Positions 9,942 to 21,691 of a stretch of 64,000 nucleotides of DNA are shown piece by piece. Under the pieces are notes generated by a model. That model searched no databases, was not told where the DNA came from, and was given only the letters and a program-made list of their open reading frames with translations. Numbering within the stretch: the stretch's first letter is position 1; every line of letters begins with the position of its first letter. Source of the stretch: Armillaria gallica (lineage: Eukaryota; Basidiomycota; Agaricomycetes; Agaricales; Physalacriaceae); NCBI GenBank assembly GCA_037576215.1, contig JBANDB010000017.1, forward strand, positions 1,426,001 through 1,490,000, in the 5' to 3' direction. A program made the position numbers and the translations under genes.

Positions 9942-12900
9942 ATGCCTCGCAGTTTCAGTGTCGATGGATGGATTCAAATCGCAAAGTTCACTGCTACCGC
10001 CGGTGAAATGGCCCCATTTCCATATATCAAGGGTGCTGCTGGATGTGTAGCAATGGTTCTGGAGGCGATAGAGGTACGTGCTGTTAATCTTTGTGGTAGT
10101 AATTCGTGTCATTGAACGATATTTCTAGAAAGCTGGCAAGAATGACGAGGACCTTCAAGGACTGGCAGAGAATATTGGGACTACTGTGGCCATCATTAAA
10201 GAAACCATCGAGGTGCACGGGATTACTAGCGCGACTCATTTCCATGATATATGCGCAGACTTCCAGACGTGAGTACAAATGTGCTTCGGATTATTGAACT
10301 CACACTTACACGACCATCCATACAGTTATCTAGAGAATTTGCTGTCGGAGCTGAACAAGACCCAACATAACCTGGAGCGTAAACGATTTCGTCGCTTCCT
10401 GAAGACAAGGAAAGTTGCAGACGCCATCAACGGATACAAGCAACGGATGAATGATATAAAGGCAAATTACATTGTAAGAATTGACCCTTGTCATCTCAGA
10501 TATGTATCTGACTCCGATTCTCCAAAGGTCAGTCTCATGACGGATGCGCGCCTTGAGATGCCTGAGATGCGAGATATTCTAAGCACCAGGATCACTGATA
10601 CTGCAGAAGTGTCGCGTTTAAGAATCACGTCAACGGTTAACGCTCAATCTTGTCGTATCATAGATGAAATACACGGCCTGCGAGAGATCCAGCAGGACGT
10701 CAGAGAACATACATCCCGCATCTTTTTGAACCTTCAGAATAGGAAGGGATACTTCAAAGGCGAGGTACGCTATCGTGATACGCTACATGCGGTGCCCTCA
10801 TATATCTTGTTCGCAGGTCCGGGACCTCGCTCCAGGCGACATCTACCTCCTCAAAACGGAGCCTCATGATCGCCGCCATGGCTACTGCACCGTCGAGAAC
10901 AGTAACACGGTCAAGCTTATTCGCATATACCAGCCACATATTGGTAACGAAGAGGACGTAATGAAGGTGGGTATGACCTACGATCTATCCTGTGAGATTG
11001 GCAATGTACACATGTTTTGTTTTCTAGCAACTTGATCACGACATCGATGTCTTCGTCAGACTCAGGTTCGGCCCTCCATATCTGTATAGTCGCATACTAA
11101 GACCCACCTTTTGACATTATCCAACCCTTATGTAGACACCCAAATATTGCTCAGGTCTTTGGTGTATGTCGATCACCGAACCTTCCGGCAATAATATTTC
11201 ATGGTAAGGGTTCGGCCCTTCCTAGCTGTCTTTCATCTGTCGTAGTTGACTGATGCGAGTAGGCTCAGTGCGAATCCCCGTTAGTGAATATTTAGATAAC
11301 ATACCTGTGCAAGACTTCATACTCTTTTATGTTAAATTTGTACGATACTCTCTCTTTCTATTCGACAAAATTGTCGCTGACACCCTTCCGTATGCAGCTT
11401 CGTGATATACAGGTGTGTCTCATGATAGAGGCCCGAAGACCAAAGTTCAAGACGTTTCTCTTAGTCGGTCTCAGATCATTTAAAAGAGTACTACACACCA
11501 AAAACCTCTATGGATGTCAGTAAATTCACGAGTTGTCTTTCCTGCATACTAATTTTTCCGACTTCTAAGACGGATCTGACTGGTACCTACATCAATGAGC
11601 ACGGAAGACTTGTAGTAGCGGGTATATTTCGCACATATCTCCGGGAGATCGACATTTACTACCCCCATGGTATAATTTCTTCCAATAGCGTTTGGAAGCA
11701 GTTAATCGCTGAGTCATGGACTCGGAACCTGGGACAATATCTTGCGTACATTTCAGACTTTCAAAGGGAGGACTTGATAATGGCTTATCATGCGATCCGC
11801 AACCATGTTGAAAAAAATCACGTTCCAATCCCGTACCAGCAAGGTCAGCCTTATGCGCCAAGTAGTATATTAACCCTGCGTGGGCAGACTTTGGTTGGTG
11901 GGGTTCGGGATAGGTCACGGTTGTGTGAGTGGAACGTGCACTGGAGAGGTCCACCTTGTTCATCTGAAAACCCCGGGAATTTCACTATCTGTTTACCTTC
12001 TACAAACTGGTTTGTTTGTGTCCTGTTTGACCTTTGATTTCCCTGTTAATTGTTGACTTCAGTGGATCAACTGTCGTAGACCCTCTTGTTCACCCGACTT
12101 CGGAATTCAAGGGAAACACGATTCCTATATTATGTGCCGGAACAGTGCCTCATGATTTAGAGATTTATCTGCGTTCAGCCGCTCATATCTCAAGATCGTG
12201 GATATCACAAGCTTCCCACCTAAATACTTCCCTTCGCTCCAGAGGGTACGTAGACGAGGACGGCCTTTGTCAAATATGTGAGCATCCATATATTTGAGTT
12301 CGAAACAAACATGGACTGATGTGCATACGGATATGTAGATGGGAGCCTTTTCCTTCGTATCGAACCACTGGACAAGCACGGCAAATGCTTTCATCTTTGC
12401 GACACATTCATGGCGGAAGACCCTCATACGCTCTCGTTGTTCATACGCACTCCTGTTGTCGACTATACGACAAACAAAATATCCTTGCCAGTTCTCTCTT
12501 GGCTCTACGACGGAGATTCGGAGATATCATTAGAGGAAGCAGAGAATTCCTTTGGCTTCAAGTTTATTGCTTCGTGGGAATTATGGCCGTCGCTATGTTC
12601 GTCGGTGTACACAGCCATACCCGAGTTACATGCTGAGTACGGATTCGATCCGGCGAAGGGAGGTACTGATGTATGTGAGCGATATGGATGGCCACTCCTG
12701 GAGCTATTCGACACATTCAAGTCTATTGAACTTGAAGGTGGGCAGATGTTAGTCCAATGGCTGTCGTCACTGATGAATATACAACAGAAAGGACAACGAA
12801 CGACGCTGTATCCGAGTCCTTGGAGCCTGAGTTAACGATCATATCGGATGGTGCACGACAGACTTTGCGTGAAGAGGTACCGCGAGCAGGTTATCCGCAG

Positions 12901-13083
12901 GGGGATGTCACGTATTTGGCCCCGGAGGGAATCGAGGAAGCCGATGAGACGGCAACCAAGACAAAAATCACCGCTGCCGTGCAGCGCAATATGCATCTCA
13001 AATACTCAGAGATACTCATCGTGGTCGTTACTGCTATCAGCACCCTTCTGTTGACATTGATTGTTCAGGTCTACTTATATTAA
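9942..13083 (+). CDS. Gene B: MLKL-like domain, pseudokinase-like core, C-terminal membrane anchor
   Basis: Exons are 9942-10073, 10129-10268, 10326-10473, 10528-10764, 10817-10966, 11028-11065, 11136-11203, 11263-11339, 11398-11412 (15 nt), 11465-11515, 11570-12009, 12063-12277, 12339-12737 and 12788-13083. The total is 802 codons (801 aa), and every phase closes. Residues 1-140 hold GEMAPFPYIKGAAG and basic helices (ERKRFRRFLKTRK), matching the MLKL N-terminal helical domain seen in agaric proteins. Residues 215-330 resemble a kinase N-lobe ending in RHPNIAQVFGVC. DLTGTYINEHGRLVVAGIF looks like a degenerate catalytic loop and DFG region. The rest of the kinase C-lobe is not recognisable. 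The last residues (LIVVVTAISTLLLTLIVQ) form one hydrophobic segment directly before the stop, as in tail-anchored proteins. Gene D is its intact twin. Membrane-associated death or immunity signalling is an inference from MLKL and fungal HeLo/HELL-type domains. Confidence 0.8.
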
Positions 13084-14400
13084 TACACAACACATCTCAT
13101 GGACTCTGTTCATATTTAGTTTATATTGCTTACGACAAGAAATCAAATTTGCCCATAGAAGATATACAGAGCTGATTAATATTCGAAGTGACGGCTGTGT
13201 GGCTTCGATACGAACATTGGAGATGTGCAGCTTAGTGGGAGGACACCATCTTGGCCAGCTACCCAATGCTGTCGTGTGCTATAGGATGAAAGCGCGACGT
13301 CTCCTGAAAGGAAGCACATTAGTACATCAGCTCGAGATAGAAATCGTTGAAACGTACCTTCAGCGCAGCCAGCCAATCGACACGGCACAATGGAGTTGTA
13401 ATCTTCAATACTGAATCTCATCTCGGCCCGCTCGTGCCAGTATGACCGTATCTCGGCACGCAGTTTATCGCGTTTCTTGAAGATGTCGGCTGCATGGATG
13501 ATCCAGCCATCGGAGAAACATTTCAGAACGAACAAGAAACGCTTGAGGGTATGACCAAAAGGGAACGCGTGGAGGCTGCGCACAGCCCAGCAACTACGCT
13601 AATGAAAGGTAAGCATAGGCGCGGAAACAAGGAACCAGGACACACCCTCTCCAATTGCATCTAGCATCTCAGGATTGTCGGGTAGCTCGTCCATCCGGAA
13701 TGCCTGGTGTTCGCAGAAAATTCGTCGTTACCTTTCAATCGCTGGTTTTGAGGTGTGCTTGGCGCCGTATCCGCATTGCGGGCACTGATATTGATGGAGA
13801 ACCCTCGATGCAATGCCGTACTACAGATATCTGGGATACAATATATCAGCATTAGTCTCGAAATGAGGACGCGACGTACGGAATCTCTTCTTCAGTCTAA
13901 ATCTTCGCAGCTTTCTTGTGCCTTTCCTTGACCATGGCATCGGGACCCTGCTGCGAGGTCACTGTGCATTGAAACTGTCAGGCAAGGTGCTTTAGCAAGA
14001 CGGAAGAACGAACCTGTTGTAGTGATACGCCGGAGAGTCTGAGGACTATGTTCTATCCTTGATATTGACGACCCGTATGCACAATCCTTGAATATTCGAT
14101 ACTATCATGACGACGTCCGAATAGTGAGGGAACGGCTCCATCGAATAGGTGATGTTCGGATAGTTACTACTGCGTTATACGTGAGCCAGCATTGAGAATG
14201 ATATCATCAGAGCACATTGCCTTTCTAAGGATGTAAAAATGGGTTTACCGCCCACTTGCCAGACCGCTGATTACGATCCAGTTGAGTAGCCGGGTGTCCA
14301 TGTCATCTGTCGTACAGTTACGCCAAGGGCCAGTGCATAATGACGAACAAAGCTCTCAGACCGGGGTAGACATATATCCTGCAGAAAATCAGGACCCAAA
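13084..14400 (-). pseudogene. Conserved minus-strand exons downstream of gene B
   Basis: The minus strand at 13400-13540 encodes FKKRDKLRAEIRSYWHERAE followed by FSIEDYNSIVPCRL. The unit 2 copy at 60990-61130 keeps FKNHDELRAKIWSYWHERGG and FILEDYNSIAPCRL. Changes are mostly conservative, which points to selected coding sequence. Upstream on the same strand, near 13690, a frame reads DELPDNPEMLDAIGEGVSW and may be the preceding exon. I do not recognise the protein and could not find its start or end. It converges on gene B. Confidence 0.45.
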
Positions 14401-14426
14401 AATTGTCGTTGATTTAATCTCAAGGC

Positions 14427-15860
14427 TCACCTATAAGGTAAATGCAGATTCCACTGCAAGTGTACTGATACCCTAGTACATCGCTGTATATCTAAAAACC
14501 AACAGAGGAGATGGTCAGCACTGTTTCTCAAAATAGGCAGTGTCCTTTGACAAGCGCGACCCATATTGCTAGAACGAACCTGGTATCGTTTCTGATGAAC
14601 GAGCAGGGCTGTAAAGAAAGCGGAAGCTAGAAGGGATGAGAAATCCAAGGACCCAAGAAACGGCGAAGTACACTCACAGAATTTTCCAACAGATTGAGAT
14701 TTTGTCATGGTAAACGCTGGCGCGTTATGAGTTCGATCCATCCTGCAAACAATGACACTTCGCTTTCGAATACTCGGATCACCCAGTGCACAATGATTTT
14801 TAGCAGGCCCCTATTCCATCGACGTATAGCCAGCTCCTTGGTAGTCACCGCATACCCTTCATCGCATAGACTTTTACGGCGCCATCGTGGGTAGCGTACA
14901 GGGACACGAAGCGGCAGCCCGCTTCGTAATCGGCAAGTAGTGCTGGGGGAATATAGTACGAGCCGGTACAGATTTGTGCGAACAAGCGATGCCGAGGGTA
15001 ACGAAAACTGGACGAGGAAGAATCGGAGGACAACGGTTTTGGAGATGACTCTTATCAGCAGCCTCCGCACTAGAATTTGAAGAGTGTCAGGGTCAGCCGA
15101 GAGGTATGGTGTATATAGCGCACCAGAGGTTTCAGCTCTACAGAACGATAGTATAAATCAAAATCCGCGGAAGTTATCTTCTAGGTTTACTAGATCCTAC
15201 ATAGTCAGTTAGAGCACGAATCAAGCAGATACGAAATCAAAAACGGACCTTGACTAATTCTCAGTCACATCTTCACGGTCGCCTTTCCAACGTCGAGGTT
15301 TGTGCTCTTGGAGTGTCGTCTGATAGGTACTCGCCAGCGGTCTTGGAAGGTAAAAGGTAATCGTAATTTAGGCACTGCTAAAGCAAGGTGAAAAGGAGCC
15401 TCGGATGAATACTGGAATTACGTACCGAGGCGAAAAGTATCCACACTTCTCCCATGAAGTTTGAAAGCCATAGTGCATCTTCTAGTCGTTGCCGGGCCCT
15501 GCATATCCTGGTCCGAAATACCGAGCTAAATCCAGTGTCAGATCCATTTGTCTAGCAGGCTGAAGGTACGCACCATGTAGCCCAAACAGACCCATAGGCC
15601 CAACTACCACGGTACAAGAGGCAATGTCAATCTTGTCACAGCGTAAACAGTTGAACAAGATGGAGAGCGGCGAGCTGGCGGACGACAGGTCAATGTCACG
15701 GTGTTGAATGCGGCCGGTCCATTAGGCCTAGCGCTTGAGATCGAGTTTTTTCGGGGTGTACGGGGAGTGCCGTACATAGCGAGGGCATCGAGCATCGCGC
15801 ATCGCGGTCGGTTCGTTGGTGGTGGTCGGGGATCAAACATGTGTAGCACAGCCATATATG
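14427..15860 (-). pseudogene. Conserved minus-strand gene of unknown function, relic copy 2
   Basis: This is a second copy of the module seen at 3465-5740. Shared pieces are MLDALAMYGTP near 15790, DIASCTVVVGPMGLFGLHGA near 15600, and RLFAQICTGSYYIPPALLAD near 14980. Downstream on the minus strand, DPSIRKRSVIVCRMDR (near 14760) is shared with the unit 2 partner at 62150-62450. Frame changes between the pieces suggest introns, decay or both. Confidence 0.4.
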
Positions 15861-17519
15861 AATATTATTTTCATCTCCGCGCGCGTTCTGAACGATAACG
15901 TCTACGCAGTAGATTGTCTGCGCGATAATCCGATGTCTTGAGAACAACGTGCACGGTAGAAATCAGTTTTACGTGCTCTTTCATTTAGGACCGCGACAGC
16001 GCCCAGAAACTTTAGAAGAACAGAAGGCGGGGAGCTGAGTGCCACTTTCCAGCCGTGTTGAAAGTGTCTGCGTTCGTCTTAACTGGGAGAAGCTCCAGTC
16101 AGAAAGCACGCGTCCGACATTGAGTGAAGCGGTAAAGCACGAAAGAAAGAACGGATCTGGCATTGATACTTCCAAGGCAACAGATAAACGAGAGACACAA
16201 ACACTACAGGACGAGAATTGTTCAGAAATTATCAAAATCGACGCAATACGAATTAAAGACTCACAAATGAACAAATCGCTGCGACGGTAGCTACCTCCTT
16301 CGCTGCACTTGTAATTGCCACACTTCAAGCTCATCGGCACTTTTCACCAGCCACTCGACCCCCGTTTGAGCGCACCAGGTTTCATTCTCCTCTTGCAAGG
16401 CTGTCTTTGCGGTTCTGGTATAACTGTCGTCGTGGTCGTAGCATAATCAGCACGCCATCAACGCGCAGCAGATTCCTTCGCAGCAGTGCAGCGTTGCTTT
16501 GCCGTGAACTTATCGTCGGTATCGATGCAGTGGGTAGCATCTACAGTGCCGTCGTTGTCCTGCTAAGACACGTATCAAAGCAATGGCCTCCTGAATAGAT
16601 GAAGGGTGAGCTTCCGCAATATAAGGATTCTGAGGATAACGCACTGTGCCTAAAGTTCCCAGCTAGCGATTCATCGCTTTCTCGATGTCTAAGTATGCAA
16701 CTCCAGACAGTCAAAGCCGGTTCTGTGCTCCTCTGCAATAGAAGACAGCTGTCAGAGGTGGCGAAAAGTGAAGGGTTGCGTTTCGGATGGACAGCAGAAC
16801 CGGGAACCGCCAGGGTATCCCTGCGCATATACCCACCTTTACTATAACTAGCTAGGGTTTCGCCTCTTCATTTGAACGTACGAAGAGACTGGCCATCACC
16901 GGCACCCTTGAGGGAGACATGTAGTATGTTGCGTGTGTATGAAGTTGAGAGTTGAACTGGAATCCTGGGTTCAACGACTTCTTAGTGCGGTCCGGTCAAT
17001 AGCGGGTTGACGCCAATACGAATGAGGGTAGAGCCGCGGGGGATTATTTGAAGGCCGAAGGGAGTTAAGATACGCTTTACAGCATGCCGTTCATATCACG
17101 AGTATCCTTGTGGGAGCGCTGACTCAGGAGGAAGTGCAAGAGTTAGCCCATCCTTGTCGGAAGAGCATATCACGTACCAGAGAGGATATATTTCTATTCA
17201 GACGAGTCTATCCGCTGAAGAATAGGCTCGTCTACCCGTCTCGTGTCGCCGTTCCACACCATAGCTTTCGCCTCTAGATAATATTTAGTACCTGCAAGCT
17301 GTACCCCGCGTCACCGCAAGCGAGTATAGCCTAAGCGAAGTCTTCGACCGCCGAAATATGGTCAACGCCTATCACACGGGTTCATCTGATCCCGACCTTG
17401 CTTTGATTGCCGTATTGATTAGAGGCGAGGCGAAGGACAGTTGAAAGAGATAGCTCTTGCTGAGCGCCTTGACAAGCTTGAAGCGTATATGACCTAAGAT
17501 CTCAGAGGACGAGAGCAAC
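15861..17519. other. Spacer made of diverged repeat modules
   Basis: 16300-17480 matches 44650-45870 of unit 2, and 17085-17480 also resembles 4130-4450 and 43450-43870. No open frame here is convincingly conserved. The module order differs between the two units, so the spacer has been shuffled. Confidence 0.4.
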
Positions 17520-18110
17520 TTGAAGGTCGGAGACAAGTCGGAGAAGAGACGCGTCGGCGGCCCGACCCTCCGGTTGTGGACTCTTTGCTTCCTACCACCA
17601 TCATGGACGCGACTTCTCCCCTTTCTGGGACTGACTTCCTCCCTCTACCCTCCTATTTCGATAAATAAGCGAGATTACTGTATATCGCGTGTGTCTATGG
17701 GTTATATTTGTATGCCTCAAATAGTGGATGAAAGAGCGTGAAAAGATCGATCGGATATTCGGCATCAGGTGCGTTCTTTCGTAGAACACCATGCCGTGGA
17801 AGCTGACTGTTTTCTTCTGCAGAGGTCTCGTTTGTTTTTCTAGCAAGACGACTTCTATGTGCTCGAGGCTGCCTACCGTCATCTATCCACTTCTCTTCGC
17901 TCAAATCGAGGACGCCGTGCTTGGGCGACAAATTTGTGGGGGTACACAAGAAAGCGAAGGAAACCACAAGCGGACGACTGTGTTCTTTCCTAACGATGTA
18001 GTCTTCATTGGTGGTGGTCTGCGCACTGACTGTATGCGGTTAGTATGCGGGAACGCTGAAACGTTGAACGGGCTTCTTCGGTGCGGATTTTTTTCGCCGC
18101 CATAAAATTG
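17520..18110 (+). other. Duplicated segment with a proline-rich conserved frame
   Basis: This matches 63107-63780. In both copies a plus-strand frame reads RPDPPVVDSLLPTT followed by LPSYF, with a stop soon after in this copy. It could be a first exon of a lost gene. The product is not recognised. Confidence 0.3.
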
Positions 18111-18425
18111 CCTTGAGCTCTGATGGCTATTCTTAGGAAAGATAACATTATAAACTAGTGGTCAAAACGAGCTGTCAAATGCTATCACTGGCTTTCACTC
18201 GTATCCCAAATTTATGACGTCCAGGAAGGTCCACATCTATCCTCTGTGATTCCGTAAGGTACGTTCAAACGTTTTCTAGCTTGGACTGGGGTGCTGATGC
18301 GCTTTATTGCAGGAGGCGCTGCCCTTTCATCGCAGTATCTTCCGGTAGCCGGCCAACCCTGACGTCCTCCCACAGAGCTTGCTGATTACGAGGACGTCCT
18401 GCAGGCGAACAGACCACGTCCCCCG

Positions 18426-18790
18426 CTACCATCCGTAACCGGCAGGGTCAAGGTCATCTTCAAATTCATCACTTCGTTTACAGAGACATGAATACTTTCG
18501 AAGAAGGTAACGTACCGAGGCGCCACCGTTAGGTTCACATTCTGGCTTGGTGGAAATTTGTGTACGTCTCGTCTCGTCTCGTCTGTCTCGTTCGTATTGA
18601 CGAGATCCATTGCAGATTAGAGAACTACAGGCCATTTCATGGCACCCGTGAGCGACTTCCAATCCGCCTTCGTTGACGGGCATGGACCAGAGAGGATTCG
18701 GAAGTGAATAATATTTGGATATCCTCGACACTGAAAGGGCGAGGAGCTGCCAAGTTGAGAAGGAATCGAGGTTGCCGTTGAGAGCCAAAT
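18426..18790 (-). repeat. Inverted copy of 5925-6200
   Basis: On the minus strand the segment begins LNGNLDSFST and continues to NVNLTVAPRYV, paralleling the plus-strand frame at 5925-6200. It contains a short TCTCG-type run near 18563-18590 that the other copy lacks. Confidence 0.55.
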
Positions 18791-19099
18791 CAGCTTCGAG
18801 GAATGGTCTAATTTGGAATCAGGTCTTGTAACATGATAGTGAGGCTCATGGGGCTGTCCGGAATATATGGTGCGCGCCTCTAGCTCGACAGACAGATGGA
18901 TATGGCACTGACGGCTTCAGTAGGATCTAATTTCGACGTTTCGTACGGAAAGTACAGGGCTCGGCAACAACCAGAAGATACGCTATGGTTTTCAAGCTTC
19001 AACTTCCATGGGAGAAACGTGGATACTTTTTGCCTGGTACATGATTACAGTATTCATACCGGTCTCCGTTTCACCATGCTCTAGTAGCGCCTAAACTCA

Positions 19100-21690
19100 A
19101 GACGGCTGGCAAATACCCATCAGACGACACCCCAAGAGTGCAAACTCGACGTCGGAAAAGTAATAGTGAAGACGTGACTGGTCAAGGTCCGTTCTGGAGC
19201 TTCGTTGTTGGACCAGACTTATCCTCTGCGGCAGCTGGACTCTCGTCATGTCGCATCGCCGATGTACTTGTGGAGGATCCACCACAGAGCCAATCAAATG
19301 CGTCGAAGTCGCGAATCCTCTCGTTCCCAAGGAATATAGGTCTTTATGCGTCACGGAATACGTTCGATGATCAGTGGAACGGGAGGGTACACAGAGCAGG
19401 CAGAAGATCTGCGATATGGGAGGTGGCGGATGAATACTACACCATTTCTTCGAGGTGTGAGTGCCTGTCTTCACTATTGTACCTTTTTTTTTCTTACCTG
19501 GTTAATCTTGCAGCTGGTCGCTTCACTGTTATGTTGGACTATACGTCACCCACCGCCATACTTCTGGATGACCTTCCGATTCTAATCGGACCTTATCGAC
19601 TATCTCTCAGATCCCCGTGTTACCCTCGTCGACGGTCGAGCACTTGTCCATCACAGACCGCAATGTCGCGCCGCATAGCAGACGCCAGTCCCCTGGACAA
19701 GGATAATCTTTTCCCTCGACACAGCGTCCGTGTTCGATCCGCTCTCCGTCACCCGTCGAGTCCCATCCGAAAGCAATTACATTCTCGTCCTTCGGTTTTC
19801 GTTGTTGCGAAGCTCCAAGCTTCAGCATGGTCTAGCTGAGGTGAGAGTCACCAGCAGGCGTGCGAGCAAAAGTATCCGGCGAGAAGGCGATATTGCGAGA
19901 TGGCCAATCAGCGGAAACGGTGACGGTCCGTCAGAGGTGTGCAATTGGTCAAGACACTAGTTCGAGGATCGGCGGAATCATGGCAACAGTCGCCTCACTA
20001 TCCTGCCCGTTTCGATCCACTCCTCATATCTTGCCTTCGGCGAGAGCTGGACAGGTAGCAGTGAAGAATGCGAGGTCTGCGCTTCTACTATCTTTCTCCT
20101 CAAGGATTACCAAAACGAAACCTCCGGCATCCTCCTTCGCACTGGCAGAAAGGACGTAGGGACCTGGATAGTTGCTTTGTGGGCCGTTATTGTCACAGTC
20201 ATCAGCGGGGAGGCTTCTTTGCTTTCTACTGCTTTCTTTCCGGCATCGTTGGTTCTTTCATTTTCTTTTGGAGTATCCCGACTTCTCCGACAGGTGGTGG
20301 AGGTGCACTTGAATCAATCGATATGCCTTGGTTCGGGCTGCTTGCACCTCTCGGAATCAGGCTCTCGACGGCATGTTCCTAGTGTCGCCGTTGCAATACG
20401 GCATCCAGTCCAACAACACAAGTCCAGCCAATGCTGTCTCTAGCCCCTTGGCGCGATGATCCAGAGCACAGTCGCACACTAATTACGTTCGGTTCCTGTT
20501 GCATTGAGCCGTTGTTCATACGAGTACATCTGCTCGCGCTCTGGACGTTTGAATCCAAATACCAATAGCGGTCGTGGTCATGGTCTAGACAAAGGCGGCT
20601 AGCTAATGATTCCGCCTTACCGTCTCCGCCCAACACTAGCAAATGTCTGTGAGTTGCACGGTATATTGTTGGACGGGGACGTACACTTATTGCGTAGCCA
20701 CGCTGAATTGAAGATTAGCCACTCGTGCTCTCTTCAACCGTCTTTCAGCTCTTCAGTCGGAAAGTTCTTGCGTACATCCTCATTGCCAATTATTCTTTCA
20801 TCCTCTTACTACTTAAAATCCAGCATACCTGTGAAATCCATAACGTTTGACGGTCCCACAGAAAACGCGTGGTCCTCATATTACAGTTACCAGACAAAGG
20901 TAGTATAACTTCAACTGCTCTCCTGTTGACCGTCTATTCTGACTGTATCAAACTGTATCAAGTCAGCACCCGGGATGGCAGCCTACATTCTACTTTGCAA
21001 CAACTGCTGTCAGGGCTTTGAAGCCCAAGCTCCGCCTCTCGATGCGGCCGCGTATCTGCGCAAAGGGACAGATCGACGAATGAGAGGCGCTTTATATATG
21101 TTGATCTTTAGCCCCGTCATTCTGCGCTCCGAATGTGAATTCATTCTATTGATTAATTGGCCAGAGAAACAAGTAAAGTACTAGACTAATCTTGGCTTAC
21201 GTTTCACCGTGTTCCACCGAGTCAAAAAGAGAATGATACATAAATCTCACCGCCCACGCGAAACCTCATCTAATTGGGAGATAGCTGTATAGGTAACGAA
21301 CGAGGAGAGCCACATCGAATCCTACAGACTACGACTGTTTAGACATCACCTGCACGATCAATTGTGAGAGACTGTTTGGTATGTTCATGGGAATGTACGC
21401 ACCATCAAGCTCATCCTGAAAGATATTTCCCTCATTAATACCTTTCATTTAAGTGTAAAAGAAAATCGGCGTCCAATACCAAAGCGGCACGCTCAGTACC
21501 TAATGCACACGTAACGACATCCAGCCAAGGGATGCATCCAGAATCGCTCGAAGCCTTGCATGACAAGCCTGATGATGACAATGTACTGCTCGGACTCGTC
21601 AGGTAATCACGACACACTGAACACCGGTGTCGAGGCTGGTCGTTGAAATAGCAGCCAGTCAAGCCATCCGGGTACTATGCGGCAGTACTG
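19100..21690. other. Region sharing blocks with 37000-39450; no gene model
   Basis: Blocks near 19400, 20300, 20640 and 21470-21690 recur near 38550, 38690, 38930 and 37140-37410. The last block is strongly alike (CATCCAGCCAAGGGATGCAT in both). Several open frames of 60-230 codons exist, but none keeps its reading in the second copy. I regard this as decayed intergenic or pseudogene DNA. Confidence 0.35.
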
Positions 21691-21691
21691 C

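Larger units (their letters stand above)
1..18110 (+). repeat. Tandem segmental duplication, unit 1 (genes A and B)
   Basis: Unit 1 contains gene A, a spacer, gene B and a further spacer in the same order and orientation as copy C and gene D in unit 2 (39491-63780). Base 1 matches about 39491. The stretch 5800-6240 matches 54860-55830 apart from an insert, 9795-13900 matches 57450-61530, 14690-15300 matches 62320-62960, and 17520-18110 matches 63107-63780. Homology continues patchily to 21690, where the LINE begins. The unit end is therefore approximate. Confidence 0.75.

Noticed and set aside
18563..18590. TCTCG microsatellite
   Set aside because: Only a few imperfect units; ordinary slippage with no sign of function.
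19138..19839. 233-codon plus-strand open frame
   Set aside because: It crosses a likely intron (donor near 19457, T-rich tract, acceptor near 19513), and its reading is not kept in the related sequence near 38.5 kb.
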